This document shows positions 25,601 through 39,744 of a stretch of 64,000 nt of DNA, in pieces; the first letter of the stretch is position 1, and the number at the start of each line of letters is the position of its first letter. Origin of the DNA: Hydractinia symbiolongicarpus (taxonomy: Eukaryota > Cnidaria > Hydrozoa > Anthoathecata > Hydractiniidae); the NCBI RefSeq assembly GCF_029227915.1, contig NC_079877.1, positions 19,371,851 through 19,435,850 of the forward strand. The letters are read 5' to 3'. The translations under genes and the position numbers were made by a program. The notes beneath the pieces were generated by a model, which was not told the origin of the DNA, searched no databases, and saw nothing but the letters and a program-made list of their open reading frames with translations.

Positions 25601-27470
25601 TACGGCTTTTAGAAAGCTATGCACGTAGTTGACGGTGATATAAGAGCATGGCGTCGAAGAAAACGACTTGGGACGTTGTAGTCCATTGAGACTGCAAGGA
25701 CTAGACCAATGGCAAGCTGTGCGAACACGTGGAACCACGTAATTCACGTGTAAGGCTTTATTAGGCCGCAAAGCCATATTACGGCTTTTAGAAGGCTATG
25801 CACGTAGTTGACGGTGATATAAGGGCATGGCGCCAAGGAAAACGACTTGGCACGATGCAGTCCATTGAGAATGAAAGGACTAGACCAATGATACCTTGCC
25901 CACGCTTGTGGAACCACGTATTTTAAGTGTAGGGTCTTAATTATGTCGTAAAAGACCATATTACGGCTTTTAGAAGGCCATGCACGTAGTGGACGATGAT
26001 AAAAGGCCATGGCGCCAAGGAAAACAACTTGGCACGTTGCAGTCCAGTGAGAATGAAAGGACTAGACCAATGATACCATGCGCGGACATGTGGAACCACG
26101 TAATTCCCGTGTAAAGCCTTAATTAGGCCGCAAAAAGCCATAATAAGGCTTCTAGAAAGCTTTGCACGTAGTTTATGGTGATATTAAGCCAGGACGCCAA
26201 GGAAACCGACTTGGAACGTTGTAGTCCATTGAGACTGAATGGTCTAGACCAATGATACCATGAGCAGGCTCGTGGAACTAAGTGATTAACGTGTAAGGCC
26301 TTTATTAGGCAACAAGAGGCCATAGCACGGCTTTTATAAGGCTATGGTCGTAGTTGACGTTGATATAAGGCAATGGCGCCATGGAAAACGACTTGGGACG
26401 TTGTAGATCATTAAGACTGCAAGGACTAAACCCATGGCAACCTGTGCGGACCCGTGGAACCTCGTATTTTAAGTGTAGGGCCTTAATTATGTCGTAAAGG
26501 ACCATATTACTGCTTTTAGAAGGCTATGCACGTAGTTGACGGTGATAAAAGGGTATGGCGCAAGGGAGAATGACTTTTGACGTTGTAGTCCTTTGAGACA
26601 GAGAGAACTAGACCAATGGTACCATGCGCAAACTCGTGGAAATACGTGATTTACGTGTAAGGCCTTAGTTAGGCTGCAAAAGGCCATACTACGGCTTGTC
26701 GAAGGCTATGCACGCAATTGGCGGTGATAAAAGAGCATGGCGTCAAGGAAAACGACTTGGGACGTTGTAGTCCATTCAGACTGCAAGGGCTAGAGCCATG
26801 GCAACCTGTGCGGACACGTGGAACCACGTAATTTAAGTGTAGGGTCTTTATTAGGACGCAAAAAGCCATATTATGCCTTTTAGAAGGCTATGCACGTAGT
26901 TGACGGTGATATAAGGGCATGGCGCAAAGGAAAATGACTTAGCACGTTGTAGTCCTTTGAGACTGAGAAACTAGCCCAATGGCACCATGCGCAGACTCGT
27001 GGAAATACGTGATTTTCGTGTAACGCCTTTATTATGCGGTAAAAAACCATATTACTACTTTTAGAAGGTTATGAACGTAGTTGACGGTGATATAAGGCCA
27101 TGACGCCAAGGAAAACGACTTGGCACGTTGTAGTCCATTCAGAATGAAAGGACTAGACCAATGATACCATGCACAGGCTTGTGGAACCACGTAATTTACG
27201 TGTAAGGCCTTTGTTAGGCCGCAAAGCCATATTACCCCTTTTAGAAGGCTATGCACGTAGTTGACGGTAATATAAGGCCATGACGCCAAGGAAACCGACT
27301 TGGAAAGTTGTAGTCCATTGAGACAGAGAGAACTAGACCAATGGTACCATGCGCAAACTCGTGAAAATACGTGATTTACGTGTAAGGCCTTAGTTAGGCT
27401 GCAAAAGGCCATATTACGGCTTTTAGAAGGCCATGCACTTAGTGGACGATGATAAAAGGCCATGGCGCCA
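25600..27470. repeat. 19-monomer-spaced duplication, left copy (mate 29046-30916)
   Basis: Constant offset of 3446 bp to 29046-30916. Shared private features are GGCAACAAGAGGCC near 26308 (29754), GGCTATGGTCGTAG near 26341 (29788), CAATTGGCGGTGATAAAAGAG near 26715 (30161) and TAACGCCTTTATTATGCGG near 27021 (30467). A one-base deletion at AAGGCTTTATTAGG near 25752 is specific to this copy. Confidence 0.86.
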
Positions 27471-30328
27471 ACGAAAACGACTTGGCACGTTGCAGTCCAT
27501 TGAGAATGAAAGGACCAGACCAATGATACAATGCGCAGGCCTCTGGAAATACTTAATTTCGTGTAAGGCCTTTATTAGGCGGCAAGAGGCCATATTACGT
27601 CTTTTAGAAGGCTATGCACGTAGTTGACGGTGATAAAAGGCCATGGCGGCAAGGAAAACGAATTGGCACGTTGCAGTCCATTGAGAATGAAAGGACTAGA
27701 CCAATGATACCATGCACAGGCTTGTGGAACCACGTAATTTACGTGTAAGGCCTTTATTAGGCTGCAAAAGTTAAGTTACGGCTTTTAGAAGGGTATCCAC
27801 GTAGTTAAGGGTGATATAAAGGCATGGCGCCATGGAAAACGACTTGGGACGTTGTAGATCATTATGACTGCAAGGAGTAAGCCCATGGCAACCTGTGCGG
27901 ATCCGTGCAACGACGTATTTTATGTGTAGGGCCTTAATTATGTCGTAAAAGACCATATTACTGCTTTTAGAAGGTTATGCACGTAGTTGACGGTGATATA
28001 AGGGTATGGCGCCAGGAAAAATGATTTTGGACGTTGTAGTCCTTTGAGACAGAGAGAACTAGACCAATGGTACCATGCGCAAACTCGTGGAAATACGTGA
28101 TTTACGTGTAAGGCCTTAGTTAGGCTGCAAAAGGCCATATTACGGCTTTTAGAAGGCCATGCACTTAGTGGACGATGATAAAAGGCCATGGCGCCAAGGA
28201 AAACGACTTGGCATGATGCAGTCCATTGAGAATGAAAGGACTAGACCAATGTCAAGCTGCCCGAACACGTGGAACCACGTAATTCCCGTGTAAGGCCTTA
28301 ATTATGTGGTAAAAGACCATATTACGGCTTTTAGAAGGCCATGCACGTAGTGGACGATGATAAAAGGCCATGGCGCCAACGAAAACGACTTGGCACGTTG
28401 CAGTCCATTGAGAATGAAAGGACCAGACCAATGATACAATGCGCAGGCCTCTGGAAATACTTAATTTCGTGTAAGGCCTTTATTAGGCGGCAAGAGGCCA
28501 TAGTACGGCTTTTAGAAGGCTATGCTCGTAGTTGACGTTGATATAAGGCAATGGCGCCATGGAAAACGACTTGGGACGTTGTAGATCATTAAGACTGCAA
28601 GTACTAAACCCATGGCAACCTGTGCGGACCCGTGGAACAACGTATTTAAGTGTAGGGCCTTAATTATGTCGTAAGAGACCATATTACTGCTTTTAGAAGG
28701 CTATGCACGTAGTTGACGGTGATAAAAGGCCATGGCGGCAAGGAAAACGAATTGGCACGTTGCGGTCCATTGAGAATGAAAGGACTAGACCAATGATACC
28801 ATGCGCAAGCTTGTGGAACCTCGTAATTTACGTGTAAGGCCTTTATTAGGCCGCAAAAGCCATATTACGTCTTTTAGAAGGCTATGCACGTAGTTGACGG
28901 TAATATAAGGGCATGGCGCCAAGGCAAATGACTTTGGACGATGTAGTCCTTTGAGACTGAGAGAACTAGACCAATAGCAAGCTGCGCGGACATGTGGAAG
29001 CACGTAATTCAGGTGTAAGGCCTTTATTAGGCCGCAAAGCCATATTACGGCTTTTAGAAAGCTATGCACGTAGTTGACGGTGATATAAGAGCATGGCGTC
29101 GAAGAAAACGACTTGGGACGTTGTAGTCCATTGAGACTGCAAGGACTAGACCAATGGCAAGCTGTGCGAACACGTGGAACCACGTAATTCACGTGTAAGG
29201 CCTTTATTAGGCCGCAAAGCCTAATTACGGCTTTTAGAAGGCTATGCACGTAGTTGACGGTGATATAAGGGCATGGCGCCAAGGAAAACGACTTGGCACG
29301 ATGCAGTCCATTGAGAATGAAAGGACTAGACCAATGATACCTTGCCCACGCTTGTGGAACCACGTATTTTAAGTGTAGGGTCTTAATTATGTCGTAAAAG
29401 ACCATATTACGGCTTTTAGAAGGCCATGCACGTAGTGGACGATGATAAAAGGCCATGGCGCCAAGGAAAACAACTTGGCACGTTGCAGTCCAGTGAGAAT
29501 GAAAGGACTAGACCAATGATACCATGCGCGGACATGTGGAACCACGTAATTCCCGTGTAAAGCCTTAATTAGGCCGCAAAAAGCCATAATACGGCTTCTA
29601 GAAAGCTTTGCACGTAGTTTATAGTGATATTAAGCCAGGACGCCAAGGAAACCGACTTGGAACGTTGTAGTCCATTGAGACTGAATGGTCTAGACCAATG
29701 ATACCATGAGCAGGCTCGTGGAACTAAGTGATTAACGTGTAAGGCCTTTATTAGGCAACAAGAGGCCATAGTACGGCTTTTAGAAGGCTATGGTCGTAGT
29801 TGACGTTGATATAAGGCAATGGCGCCATGGAAAACGACTTGGGACGTTGAAGATCATTAAGACTGCAAGGACTAAACCCATGGCAACCTGTGCGGACCCG
29901 TGGAACCTCGTATTTTAAGTGTAGGGCCTTAATTATGTCGTAAAGGACCATATTACTGCTTTTAGAAGGCTATGCACGTAGTTGACGGTGATAAAAGGGT
30001 ATGGCGCAAGGGAGAATGACTTTGGACGTTGTAGTCCTTTGAGACAGAGAGAACTAGACCAATGGTACCATGCGCAAACTCGTGGAAATACGTGATTTAC
30101 GTGTAAGGCCTTAGTTAGGCTGCAAAAGGCCATACTACGGCTTGTCGAAGGCTATGCACGCAATTGGCGGTGATAAAAGAGCATGGCGTCAAGGAAAACG
30201 ACTTGGGACGTTGTAGTCCATTCAGACTGCAAGGGCTAGAGCCATGGCAACCTGTGCGGACACGTGGAACCACGTAATTTAAGTGTAGGGTCTTTATTAG
30301 GACGCAAAAAGCCATATTACGCCTTTTA
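27258..30328. repeat. Block X1, left part; duplicate of 45060-48130
   Basis: The offset is 17802 bp along the block. Shared markers include GTTAAGTTACGGC near 27772 (45574), the GGAGTAAGCCC variant near 27875 (45677) and GCAAGTACTAAACCC near 28599 (46401). Around 27590-27631 the two copies differ in a short patch: this one reads CGTCTTTTAGAAGGCTATGC and the other GCGGCTTTTAGAAGGC followed by a GTGGACGATG motif. A local conversion tract would explain that. Confidence 0.83.
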
Positions 30329-30916
30329 GAAGGCTATGCACGTAGTTGACGGTGATATAAGGGCATGGCGCAAAGGAAAATGACTTAGCACGTTGTAGTC
30401 CTTTGAGACTGAGAAACTAGCCCAATGGCACCATGCGCAGACTCGTGGAAATACGTGATTTTCGTGTAACGCCTTTATTATGCGGTAAAAAACCATATTA
30501 CTGCTTTTAGAAGGCTATGAACGTAGTTGACGGTGATATAAGGCCATGACGCCAAGGAAAACGACTTGGCACGTTGTAGTCCATTCAGAATGAAAGGACT
30601 AGACCAATGATACCATGCACAGGCTTGTGGAACCACGTAATTTACGTGTAAGGCCTTTATTAGGCCGCAAAGCCATATTACCCCTTTTAGATGGCTATGC
30701 ACGTAGTTGACGGTAATATAAGGCCATGACGCCAAGGAAACCTACTTGGAAAGTTGTAGTCCATTGAGACAGAGAGAACTAGACCAATGGTACCATGCGC
30801 AAACTCGTGGAAACACGTGATTTACGTGTAAGGCCTTAGTTAGGCTGCAAAAGGCCATATTACGGCTTTTAGAAGGCCATGCACTTAGTGGACGATGATA
30901 AAAGGCCATGGCGCCA
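29046..30916. repeat. 19-monomer-spaced duplication, right copy (mate 25600-27470)
   Basis: Second copy at offset 3446 bp. The core 29100-30221 of this copy is also the best match for 42424-43545 and 46902-48023, so this segment exists in at least four versions in the window. A GTTGAAGATCATTAAG variant near 29847 is shared with 43171 and 47649 but not with the left copy (GTTGTAGATC near 26401). Confidence 0.86.
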
Positions 30917-31441
30917 AGGAAAACGACTTGGCATGATGCAGTCCATTGAGAATGAAAGGACTAGACCAATGTCAAGCTGCGCGAACACGTGGAACCACGT
31001 AATTCCCGTGTAAGGCCTTAATTATGTGGTAAAAGACCATATTACGGCTTTTAGAAGGCCATGCACGTAGTGGACGATGATAAAAGGCCATGGCGGGAAG
31101 GAAAACGAATTGGCACATTGCAGTCCATTGAGAATGAAAGGACTAGACCAATGATACCATGCACAGGCTTGTGGAACCACGTAATTTACGTGTAAGGCCT
31201 TTATTAGGCCGCAAAGCCATATTACCCCTTTTAGAAGGCTATGCACGTAGTTGACGGTAATATAAGGCCATGACGCCAAGGAAACCGACTTGGAAAGTTG
31301 TAGTCCATTGAGAGTGAATGGTCTAGACCAATGATACCATGAGCAGGCTTGTGAAACTAAGTGATTAACGTGTAAGGCCTTTATTTGGCGGCAAGAGACC
31401 ATAGTACGGCTTTTAGAAGGCTATGCACGTAGTTGACGGTG

Positions 31442-34371
31442 AAATAAGGGCATGGTGACAAGGCAAATGACTTTGGACGATTTAGTCCTTTGAGACTGAG
31501 AGAACTAGACCAATAGCAAGCTGCGCCGACATGTGGAACCACGTAATTCCCGTGTAAAGCCTTAATTAGGCCGCAAAAAGCCATAATACGGCTTTTAGAA
31601 AGCTTTGCACGTAGTTGATGGTGATACAAGGCCGTGACGCCAAGGAAACCGACTTGGAACGTTGTAGTCCATTGAGACTGAATGGTCTAGACCAATGATA
31701 CCATGATCAGGCTCGTGGAACTAAGTGATTAACGTGTAAGGCTTTTATTAGGCGGCAAGAGGCCATAGTACGGCTTTTAGAAGGCTATGCTCGTAGTTGA
31801 CGTTGATATAAGGCAATGGCGCCATGGAAAACGACTTGGGACGTTGTAGATCATTATGACTGCAAGGAGTAAGCCCATGGCAACCTGTGCGGATCCGTGC
31901 AACGACGTATTTTATGTGTAGGGCCTTAATTATGTCGTAAAAGACCATATTACTGCTTTTAGAAGGTTATGCACGTAGTTGACGGTGATATAAGGGTATG
32001 GCGCCAGGGAAAATGATTTTGGACGTTGTAGTCCTTTGAGACAGAGAGAACTAGACCAATGGTACTATGCGCAAACTCGTGGAAATACGTGATTTACGTG
32101 TAAGGCCTTAGTTAGGCTGCAAAATGCCATACTACGGCTTGTCGAAGGCTATGCACGCAATTGCCGGTGATATAAGAGCATGGCGTTAAGGAAAACGACT
32201 TGGGACGTTGTAGTCCATTCAGACTGCAAGGACTAGACCAATGGCAAGTTGCGCGAACACGTGGAACAACGTAATTCACGTGTAAGGCCTTAATTATGTC
32301 GTAAAAGACCATATTACGGCCTTTAGAAGGCCATGCACGTAGTGGACGATGATAAAAGGCCATGGCGCCAAGGAAAACAACTTCAGTCCATTGAGAATGA
32401 AAGGACCAGACCAATGATACAATGCGCAGGCCTCTGGAAGTACTTGATTTCGTGTAAGGCTTTTATTAGGCGGCAAGAGGCCATAGTACGGCTTTTAGAA
32501 GGCTATGCACGTAGTTGACGGTGATATAAGGGCATGGCGTCAAGAAAAACGACTTGGAACGTTGTAGTCCTTTGAGACTGAGAGAACTAGACCAATGGTA
32601 CCATGCGTAAACTCGTGGAAATACGTGATTTTCGTGTAAGGCCTTAGTTAGGCCGCAAAAAGCCATAATACGGCTTTTAGAAAGCTTTGCACGTAGTTGC
32701 CGGTGATATAAGGGCATGGCGTCAAGAAAAACGACTTGGCACGTTTTTAGTCCATTGGGACTACAAGGACTAGAGCCATGGCAACCTGTGCGGACACGTG
32801 GAACCACGTAATTTAAGTGTAGGGCCTTTATTAGGCCGCAAAAAGTCATAATATGGCTTTTAGAAAGCTTTGCACGTAGTTGATGGTGATACAAGGCCAT
32901 GACGCCAAGGAAACCGACTTGGAACGTTGTAGTCCATTGAGACTGAAAGGTCTAGACCAGTGATACCATGAGCAGTCTCGTGGAACTAAGTGATTAACGT
33001 GTAAGGCCTTTATTAGGCGGCAAGAGGCCATAGTACGGCTTTTAGAAGGCTATGCACGCAATTGCCGGTGATATAAGAGCATGGCGTCAAGGAAAACGTC
33101 TTGGGACGTTGTAGTCCGTTCAGACTGCAAGGACTAGAGCCATGGCAACCTGTGTGGACACGTGGAACCTCGTAATTTAAGTGTAGGGCCTTTATTAGGC
33201 CGCAAAAAGCCATATTACGGCTTGTCGAGGGCTATACCAGCAGTTGCCGGTGATATAAGGGCATGGCGTCAAGAAAAACGACTTGGCACGTTTTTAGTCC
33301 ATTGAGTCTGGAAGGACTAGACCAATGCCAAGCTGCGCGAACACATGGAACCACTTAATTCAAGTGTAAGGCCTTTATTAGGCTGCAAAAGTCATGTTAC
33401 GGCTTTTAGAAGGCTATCCACGTAGTTGACGGTGATATAAGGCCATGACGCCAAGGAAAACGACTTGGCACGTTGTAGTCCATTCAGACTGCAAGGACTA
33501 GACCAATGGCAAGCTGCGCGAACACATGGAACCACGTAATTTACGTGTAAGGACTTTATTGAGCCGCAAAAGCCATATTACGGCTTTTAGAAGGCTTTGC
33601 ACGTAGTTGAGGGTGATATAAGGGCATGCTGCCAATGAAAATGACTTTGGACGATGTAGTCCTCTGAGACAGAGAGAACTAGACCAATGGTACCATGCGC
33701 AGACTCGTGGAAGTACATGATTTCGTGTAAGGCCTTTATTAGGCGGCAAGAGGCCATATTACGGCTTTTAGAAGGCTTTGCACGTAGTTGACGGTGATAT
33801 AAGGGTATGGCGCCAGGGAAAATGACTTTGGACGTTGTAGTCCTTTGAGACAGAGAGAACTAGACCAATGGTACCATGCGCAAACTCGTGGAAATACGTG
33901 ATTTTCGTGTAAGGCCTTAGTTAGGCTGCAAAATGCCATACTACGGCTTGTCGAAGGCTATGCACGCAATTGCCGGTGATATAAGAGCATGGCGTTATGG
34001 AAAACGACTTGGGACGTTGTAGTCCATTAAGACTGCAAGGACTAGACCAATGGCAAGTTGCGCGAACACGTGGAACAACGTAATTCACGTGTAAGGCCTT
34101 AATTATGTCGTAAAAGACCATATTACGGCCTTTAGAAGGCCATGCACGTAGTGGACGATGATAAAAGGCCATGGCGCCAAGGAAAACAACTTGGCACGTT
34201 GCAGTCCATTGAGAATGAAAGGACCAGACCAATGATACAATGCGCAGGCCTCTGGAAGTACTTGATTTCGTGTAAGGCTTTTATTAGGCGGCAAGAGGCC
34301 ATAGTACGGCTTTTAGAAGGCTATGCACATATTTGACGGTGATAAAAGGCCATGCCGTGAAGGAAAACGAA
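31442..34371. repeat. Block X1, right part; duplicate of 48157-51086
   Basis: Constant offset of 16715 bp. The change from offset 17802 to 16715 means that 1087 bp (six monomers, about 30.33-31.42 kb) are absent from the second copy. Both copies carry the same private 9-bp deletion in the monomer at 32383 (49098), confirming common descent. Confidence 0.88.
32383..32384. other. Private 9-bp deletion within a monomer
   Basis: The monomer reads AAAACAACTTCAGTCC, where its closest relatives (for example near 265-285 and 34195-34215) read AAAACAACTTGGCACGTTGC. Nine bases, GGCACGTTG, are missing between 32383 and 32384. The same lesion occurs between 49098 and 49099 and nowhere else that I saw. 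It is a clean lineage marker for the X1/X2 duplication. Confidence 0.93.
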
Positions 34372-34664
34372 TTGGCACGTTGCAGTCCATTGAGAATGAA
34401 AGGACTAGACCAATGATACCATGCGCAGGCTTGTGGAACCACGTAATTTACGTGTAAGGCCTTTATTAGGCCGCAAAGCCATATTACCGCTTTTAGAGGG
34501 CCATGCACGTAGTTGACGGTGATATAAGGCCATGACGCCAAGGAAACCGACTTGGAACGTTGTAGTCCATTGAGACTGAAAGGTCTAGACCAATGATACC
34601 ATGAGCAGGCTCGTGGAACTAAGTGATTAACGTGTAAGGCCTTTATTAGGCGGCAAGAGGCCAT

Positions 34665-37569
34665 AGTACGGCTTTTAGAAGGCTATGTACGTAGTTGACG
34701 GTGATATAAGGGTATGGCGCCTGGGAAAATGACTTTGGACGTTGTAGTTCTTTGAGACAGAGAGAACTAGACCAATGGTACCATGCGCAAACTCGTGGAA
34801 ATACGTGATTTTCGCGTAAGGCCTTTATTAGGCGGCAAAAAGCCATATTACTGCTTTTAGAAGGTTATGCACGTAGTTGACGGTGATATAAGGCCATGAC
34901 GCAAAGGAAAACGACTTGGCACGTTGCAGTCCATTCAGACTGCAAAGACTAGAGCCATGGCAACCTGTGTGGACACGTCGAACCTCGTAATTTAAGTGTA
35001 GGGCCTTTATTAGGCCGCAAAAACACATATTACGACTTTTAGAAGGCTATGCACGTAGTTGATGGTGATACAAGGCCATGACGCCAAGGAAACCGACTTG
35101 GAACGTTGTAGTCCATTGAGACTGAAAGGTCTAGACCAGTGATACCATGAGCAGTCTCGTGGAACTAAGTGATTAACGTGTAAGGCCTTTATTAGGCGGC
35201 AAGAGGCCATAGTACGGCTTTTAGAAGGCTATGCACGCAATTGCCGGTGATATAAGAGCATGGCGTCAAGGAAAACGAATTGGCACGTTGCAGTCCATTG
35301 AGAATGAAAGGACTAGACCAATGATACCATGCGCAGGCTTTTGGAACCACGTAATTCACGTGTAAGGCCTTTATTAGGCCGCAAAAGCCAAATTACGGCT
35401 TTTAGAAGGGTATCCACATAGTTAAGGGTGATATAAAGGCATGGCGCCATGGAAAACGACTTGGGACGTTGTAGATCATTATGACTGCAAGGACTAAACC
35501 CATGGCAACCTGTGCAGACCCGTGCAACGACGTATGTTATGTGTAGGGCCTTAATTATTTCGTAAAAGACCATGTTACTGCTTTTAGAAGGTTATGCACG
35601 TAGTTGACGGTGATATAAGGGTATGGCGCCAGGGAAAATGACTTTGGACGTTGTAGTCCTTTGAGACAGAGAGAACTAGACCAATGGTACCATGCGCAAA
35701 CTCGTGGAAATACGTGATTTTCGCGTAAGGCCTTTATTAGGCGGCAAAAAGCCATATTACTGCTTTTAGAAGGCTATGCACGTAGTTGACGGTGATATAA
35801 GGCCATGACGCCAAGGAAAACGACTTGGCACGTTGCAGTCCATTCAGACTGCAAAGACTAGAGCCATGGCAACCTGTGTGGACACGTGGAACCTTGTAAT
35901 TTAAGTGTAGGGCCTTTATTAGGCCGCAAAAACACATATTACGACTTTTAGAAGGCTATGCACGTAGTTGATGGTGATACAAGGCCATGACGCTAAGGAA
36001 ACCGACTTGGAACGTTGTAGTCCATTGAGACTGAAAGGTCTAGACCAGTGATACCATGAGCAGTCTCGTGGAACTAAGTGATTAACGTGTAAGGCCTTTA
36101 TTAGGCGGCAAGAGGCCATAGTACGGCTTTTAGAAGGCTATGCACGCAATTGCCGGTGATATAAGAGCATGGCGTCAAGGAAAACGACTTGGGACGTTGT
36201 AGTCCATTCAGACTGCAAGGACTAGAGCCATGGCAACCTGTGCGGACACGTGGAACCTCGTAATTTAAGTGTAGGGCCTTTATTAGGCCGCAAAAAGCCA
36301 TATTACGGCTTGTCGAAGGCTATGCAAGCAGTTGCCGGTGATATAAGGGCATGGCGTCAAGAAAAACGACTTGGCACGTTTTTAGTCCATTGAGTCTGCA
36401 AGGACTAGACCAATGCCAAGCTGCGCGAACACATGGAACCACTTAATTCAAGTGTAAGGCCTTTATTAGGCGGCAAAAGTCATGTTACGGCTTTTAGAAG
36501 GCTATCCACGTAGTTAACGGTGATATAAAGGCGTGGCGCCAAGGAAAACGACTTGGAACGTTGTAGTCCATTGAGACTGCAAGGACTAGAACAATGGCAA
36601 GCTGCGCGAACACATGGAACCACGTAATTCAAATGTAAGGACTTTATTGAGCCGCAAAAGCCATATTACGGCTTTTAGAAGGCTTTGCACGTAGTTGAGG
36701 GTGATATAAGGCATGCCGCCAAGGAAAATGACTTTGGACGATGTAGTCCTCTGAGACTGAGATAACTAGACCAATGGCACCATGCGCAGACTCGCGGAAA
36801 TACATGATTTCGTGTAAAGCCCTTATTAGGCGGCAAGAGGCCATATTACGGCTTTTAGAAGGCTATGCACGTAGTTGACGGTGATATAAGGGTATAGCGC
36901 CAGGGAAAATGACTTTGGACGTTGTAGTCCTTTGAGACAGAGAGAACTAGACCAATGGTACCATGCGCAAACTCGTGGAAATACGTGATTTTCGTGTAAG
37001 GCCTTAGTTAGGCTGCAAAATGCCATACTGCGGCTTGTCGAAGGCTATGCACGCAATTGCCGGTGATATAAGGACATGGCGCCAAGGAAAACAACTTGGC
37101 ACTTTGCAGTCCATTGAGAATGAAAGGACCAGACCAATGATACAATGCGCAGGCCTCTGGAAGTACTTGATTGCGTATAAGGCCTTTATTAGGCGGCAAG
37201 AGGCCATAGTACGGCTTTTAGAAGGCTATGCACATATTTGACGGTGATAAAAGGCCATGCCGTGAAGGAAAACTAATTGGCACGTTGCAGTCCATTGAGA
37301 ATGAAAGGACTAGACCAATGATCCCATGCGCAGGCTTGTGGAACCACGTAATTTCCGTGTAAGGCCTTTATTAGGCCGCAAAGCCATATTACCCCTTTTA
37401 GAGGGCTATGCACGTAGTTGACGGTGATATAAGGCCATGACGCCAAGGAAACTGACTTGGAACGTTGTAGTCCATTGAGACTGAAAGGTCTAGACCAATG
37501 ATACCATGAGCAGGCTCGTGGAACTAAGTGATTAACGTGTAAGGCCTTTATTAGGCGGCAAGAGGCCAT
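34665..37569. repeat. 16-monomer higher-order unit in A2 (2905 bp)
   Basis: Copy of the unit at 735-3639 with the same length and monomer order. It differs at 34688, 35447, 35574, 35674, 36276 and 36796 among the positions I compared. Confidence 0.87.
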
Positions 37570-39744
37570 AGTACGGCTTTTAGAAGGCTATGCACGTAGT
37601 TGACGGTGATATAAGGACATGGCGCCAAGGCAAATGACTTTGGACGATGTAGTCCTTTGAGACTGAGAGAACTAGACCAATGATACAATGCGCAGGCCTT
37701 TGGAAGTACTTGATTTCGTGTAAGGCCTTTATTAGGCGGCAAGAGGCCATAGTACGGCTTTTAGAAGGCTATGCACATATTTGACGGTGATAAAAGGCCA
37801 TGGCGGGAAGGAAAACGAATTGGCACGTTGCAGTCCATTGAGAATGAAAGGACTAGACCAATGATACCATGCGCAGGCTTGTGGAACCACGTAATTCACG
37901 TGTAAGGCCTTTATTAGGCCGCAAAAGCCAAATTACGGCTTTTAGAAGGGTATCCACGTAGTTAAGGGTGATATAAAGGCATGGCGCCATGGAAAACGAC
38001 TTGGGACGTTGTAGATCATTATGACTGCAAGGACTAAACCCATGGCAACCTGTGCAGACCCGTGCAACGACGTATGTTATGTGTAGGGTGTTTATTAGGC
38101 CGCAAAAAGCCATATTACTCCTTTTAGAACGCTATGCACGTAGTTGACGGTGATATAAGGGCATGGTGCAAAGGCAAATGACTTAGCACGTTGTAGTCCT
38201 TTGAGACTGAGAAACTAGCCCAATGGCACCATGCGCAGACTCGTGGAAATACGTGATATTCGTGTAAGGCCTTTATTAGGCGGTAAAAAGCCATATTACT
38301 GCCTTTAGAAGGCTATGCACGTAATTGACGGTGATATAAGGCCATGACGCCAAGGAAAACGACTTGGCACGTTGTAGTCCATTCAGACTGCAAGGACTAC
38401 AGCCATGGCAACCTGTGTGGACACGTGGAACCTCGTAATTTAAGTGTAGGGCCTTTATTAGGCCGCAAAAAGCCATATTACGGCTTGTCGAAGGCTATGC
38501 AAGCAGTTGCCGGTGATATAAGGGCATGGCGTCAAGAAAAACGACTTGGCACGTTTTTAGTCCATTGAGTCTGCAAGGACTAGACCAATGCCAAGCTGCG
38601 CGAACACATGGAACCACTTAATTCAAGTGTAAGGCCTTTATTAGGCGGCAAAAGTCATGTTACGGCTTTTAGAAGGCTATCCACGTAGTTAACGGTGATA
38701 TAAAGGCGTGGCGCCAAGGAAAACGACTTGGAACGTTGTAGTCCATTGAGACTGCAAGGACTAGAACAATGGCAAGCTGCGCGAACACATGGAACCACGT
38801 AATTCAAATGTAAGGACTTTATTGAGCCGCAAAAGCCATATTACGGCTTTTAGAAGGCTTTGCACGTAGTTGAGGGTGATATAAGGCATGCCGCCAAGGA
38901 AAATGACTTTGGACGATGTAGTCCTCTGAGACTGAGATAACTAGACCAATGGCACCATGCGCAGACTCGCGGAAATACATGATTTCGTGTAAAGCCCTTA
39001 TTAGGCGGCAAGAGGCCATATTACGGCTTTTAGAAGGCTATGCACGTAGTTGACGGTGATATAAGGGTATAGCGCCAGGGAAAATGACTTTGGACGTTGT
39101 AGTCCTTTGAGACAGAGAGAACTAGACCAATGGTACCATGCGCAAACTCGTGGAAATACGTGATTTTCGTGTAAGGCCTTAGTTAGGCTGCAAAATGCCA
39201 TACTGCGGCTTGTCGAAGGCTATGCACGCAATTGCCGGTGATATAAGGACATGGCGCCAAGGAAAACAACTTGGCACTTTGCAGTCCATTGAGAATGAAA
39301 GGACCAGACCAATGATACAATGCGCAGGCCTCTGGAAGTACTTGATTGCGTGTAAGGCCTTTATTAGGCGGCAAGAGGCCATAGTACGGCTTTTAGAAGG
39401 CTATGCACATATTTGACGGTGATAAAAGGCCATGCCGTGAAGGAAAACTAATTGGCACGTTGCAGTCCATTGAAAATGAAAGGACTAGACCAATGATCCC
39501 ATGCGCAGGCTTGTGGAACCACGTAATTTCCGTGTAAGGCCTTTATTAGGCCGCAAAGCCATATTACCCCTTTTAGAGGGCTATGCACGTAGTTGACGGT
39601 GATATAAGGCCATGACGCCAAGGAAACCGACTTGGAACGTTGTAGTCCATTGAGACTGAAAGGTCTAGACCAATGATACCATGAGCAGGCTCGTGGAACT
39701 AAGTGATTAACGTGTAAGGCCTTTATTAGGCGGCAAGAGGCCAT
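37570..39744. repeat. 12-monomer higher-order unit in A2 (2175 bp)
   Basis: Copy of 3640-5814. The following unit is interrupted after 40570, leaving about four and a half of its twelve monomers. Confidence 0.87.

Noticed and set aside
28785-29456. A 223-codon minus-strand open frame (also at 46587-47258) and many 60-163-codon frames as possible genes
   Set aside because: They translate the same 60-residue repeat, one per monomer. Start and stop fall in the repeated box, frame changes with A-run length, and frames are interrupted wherever the period is 182 or 181. Nothing marks a gene, such as a promoter, a conserved domain or a unique sequence.
32341-32400. The 9-bp deletion as an insertion or mobile-element footprint
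   Set aside because: No target-site duplication or extra sequence is present; it is a simple loss shared by two block copies.
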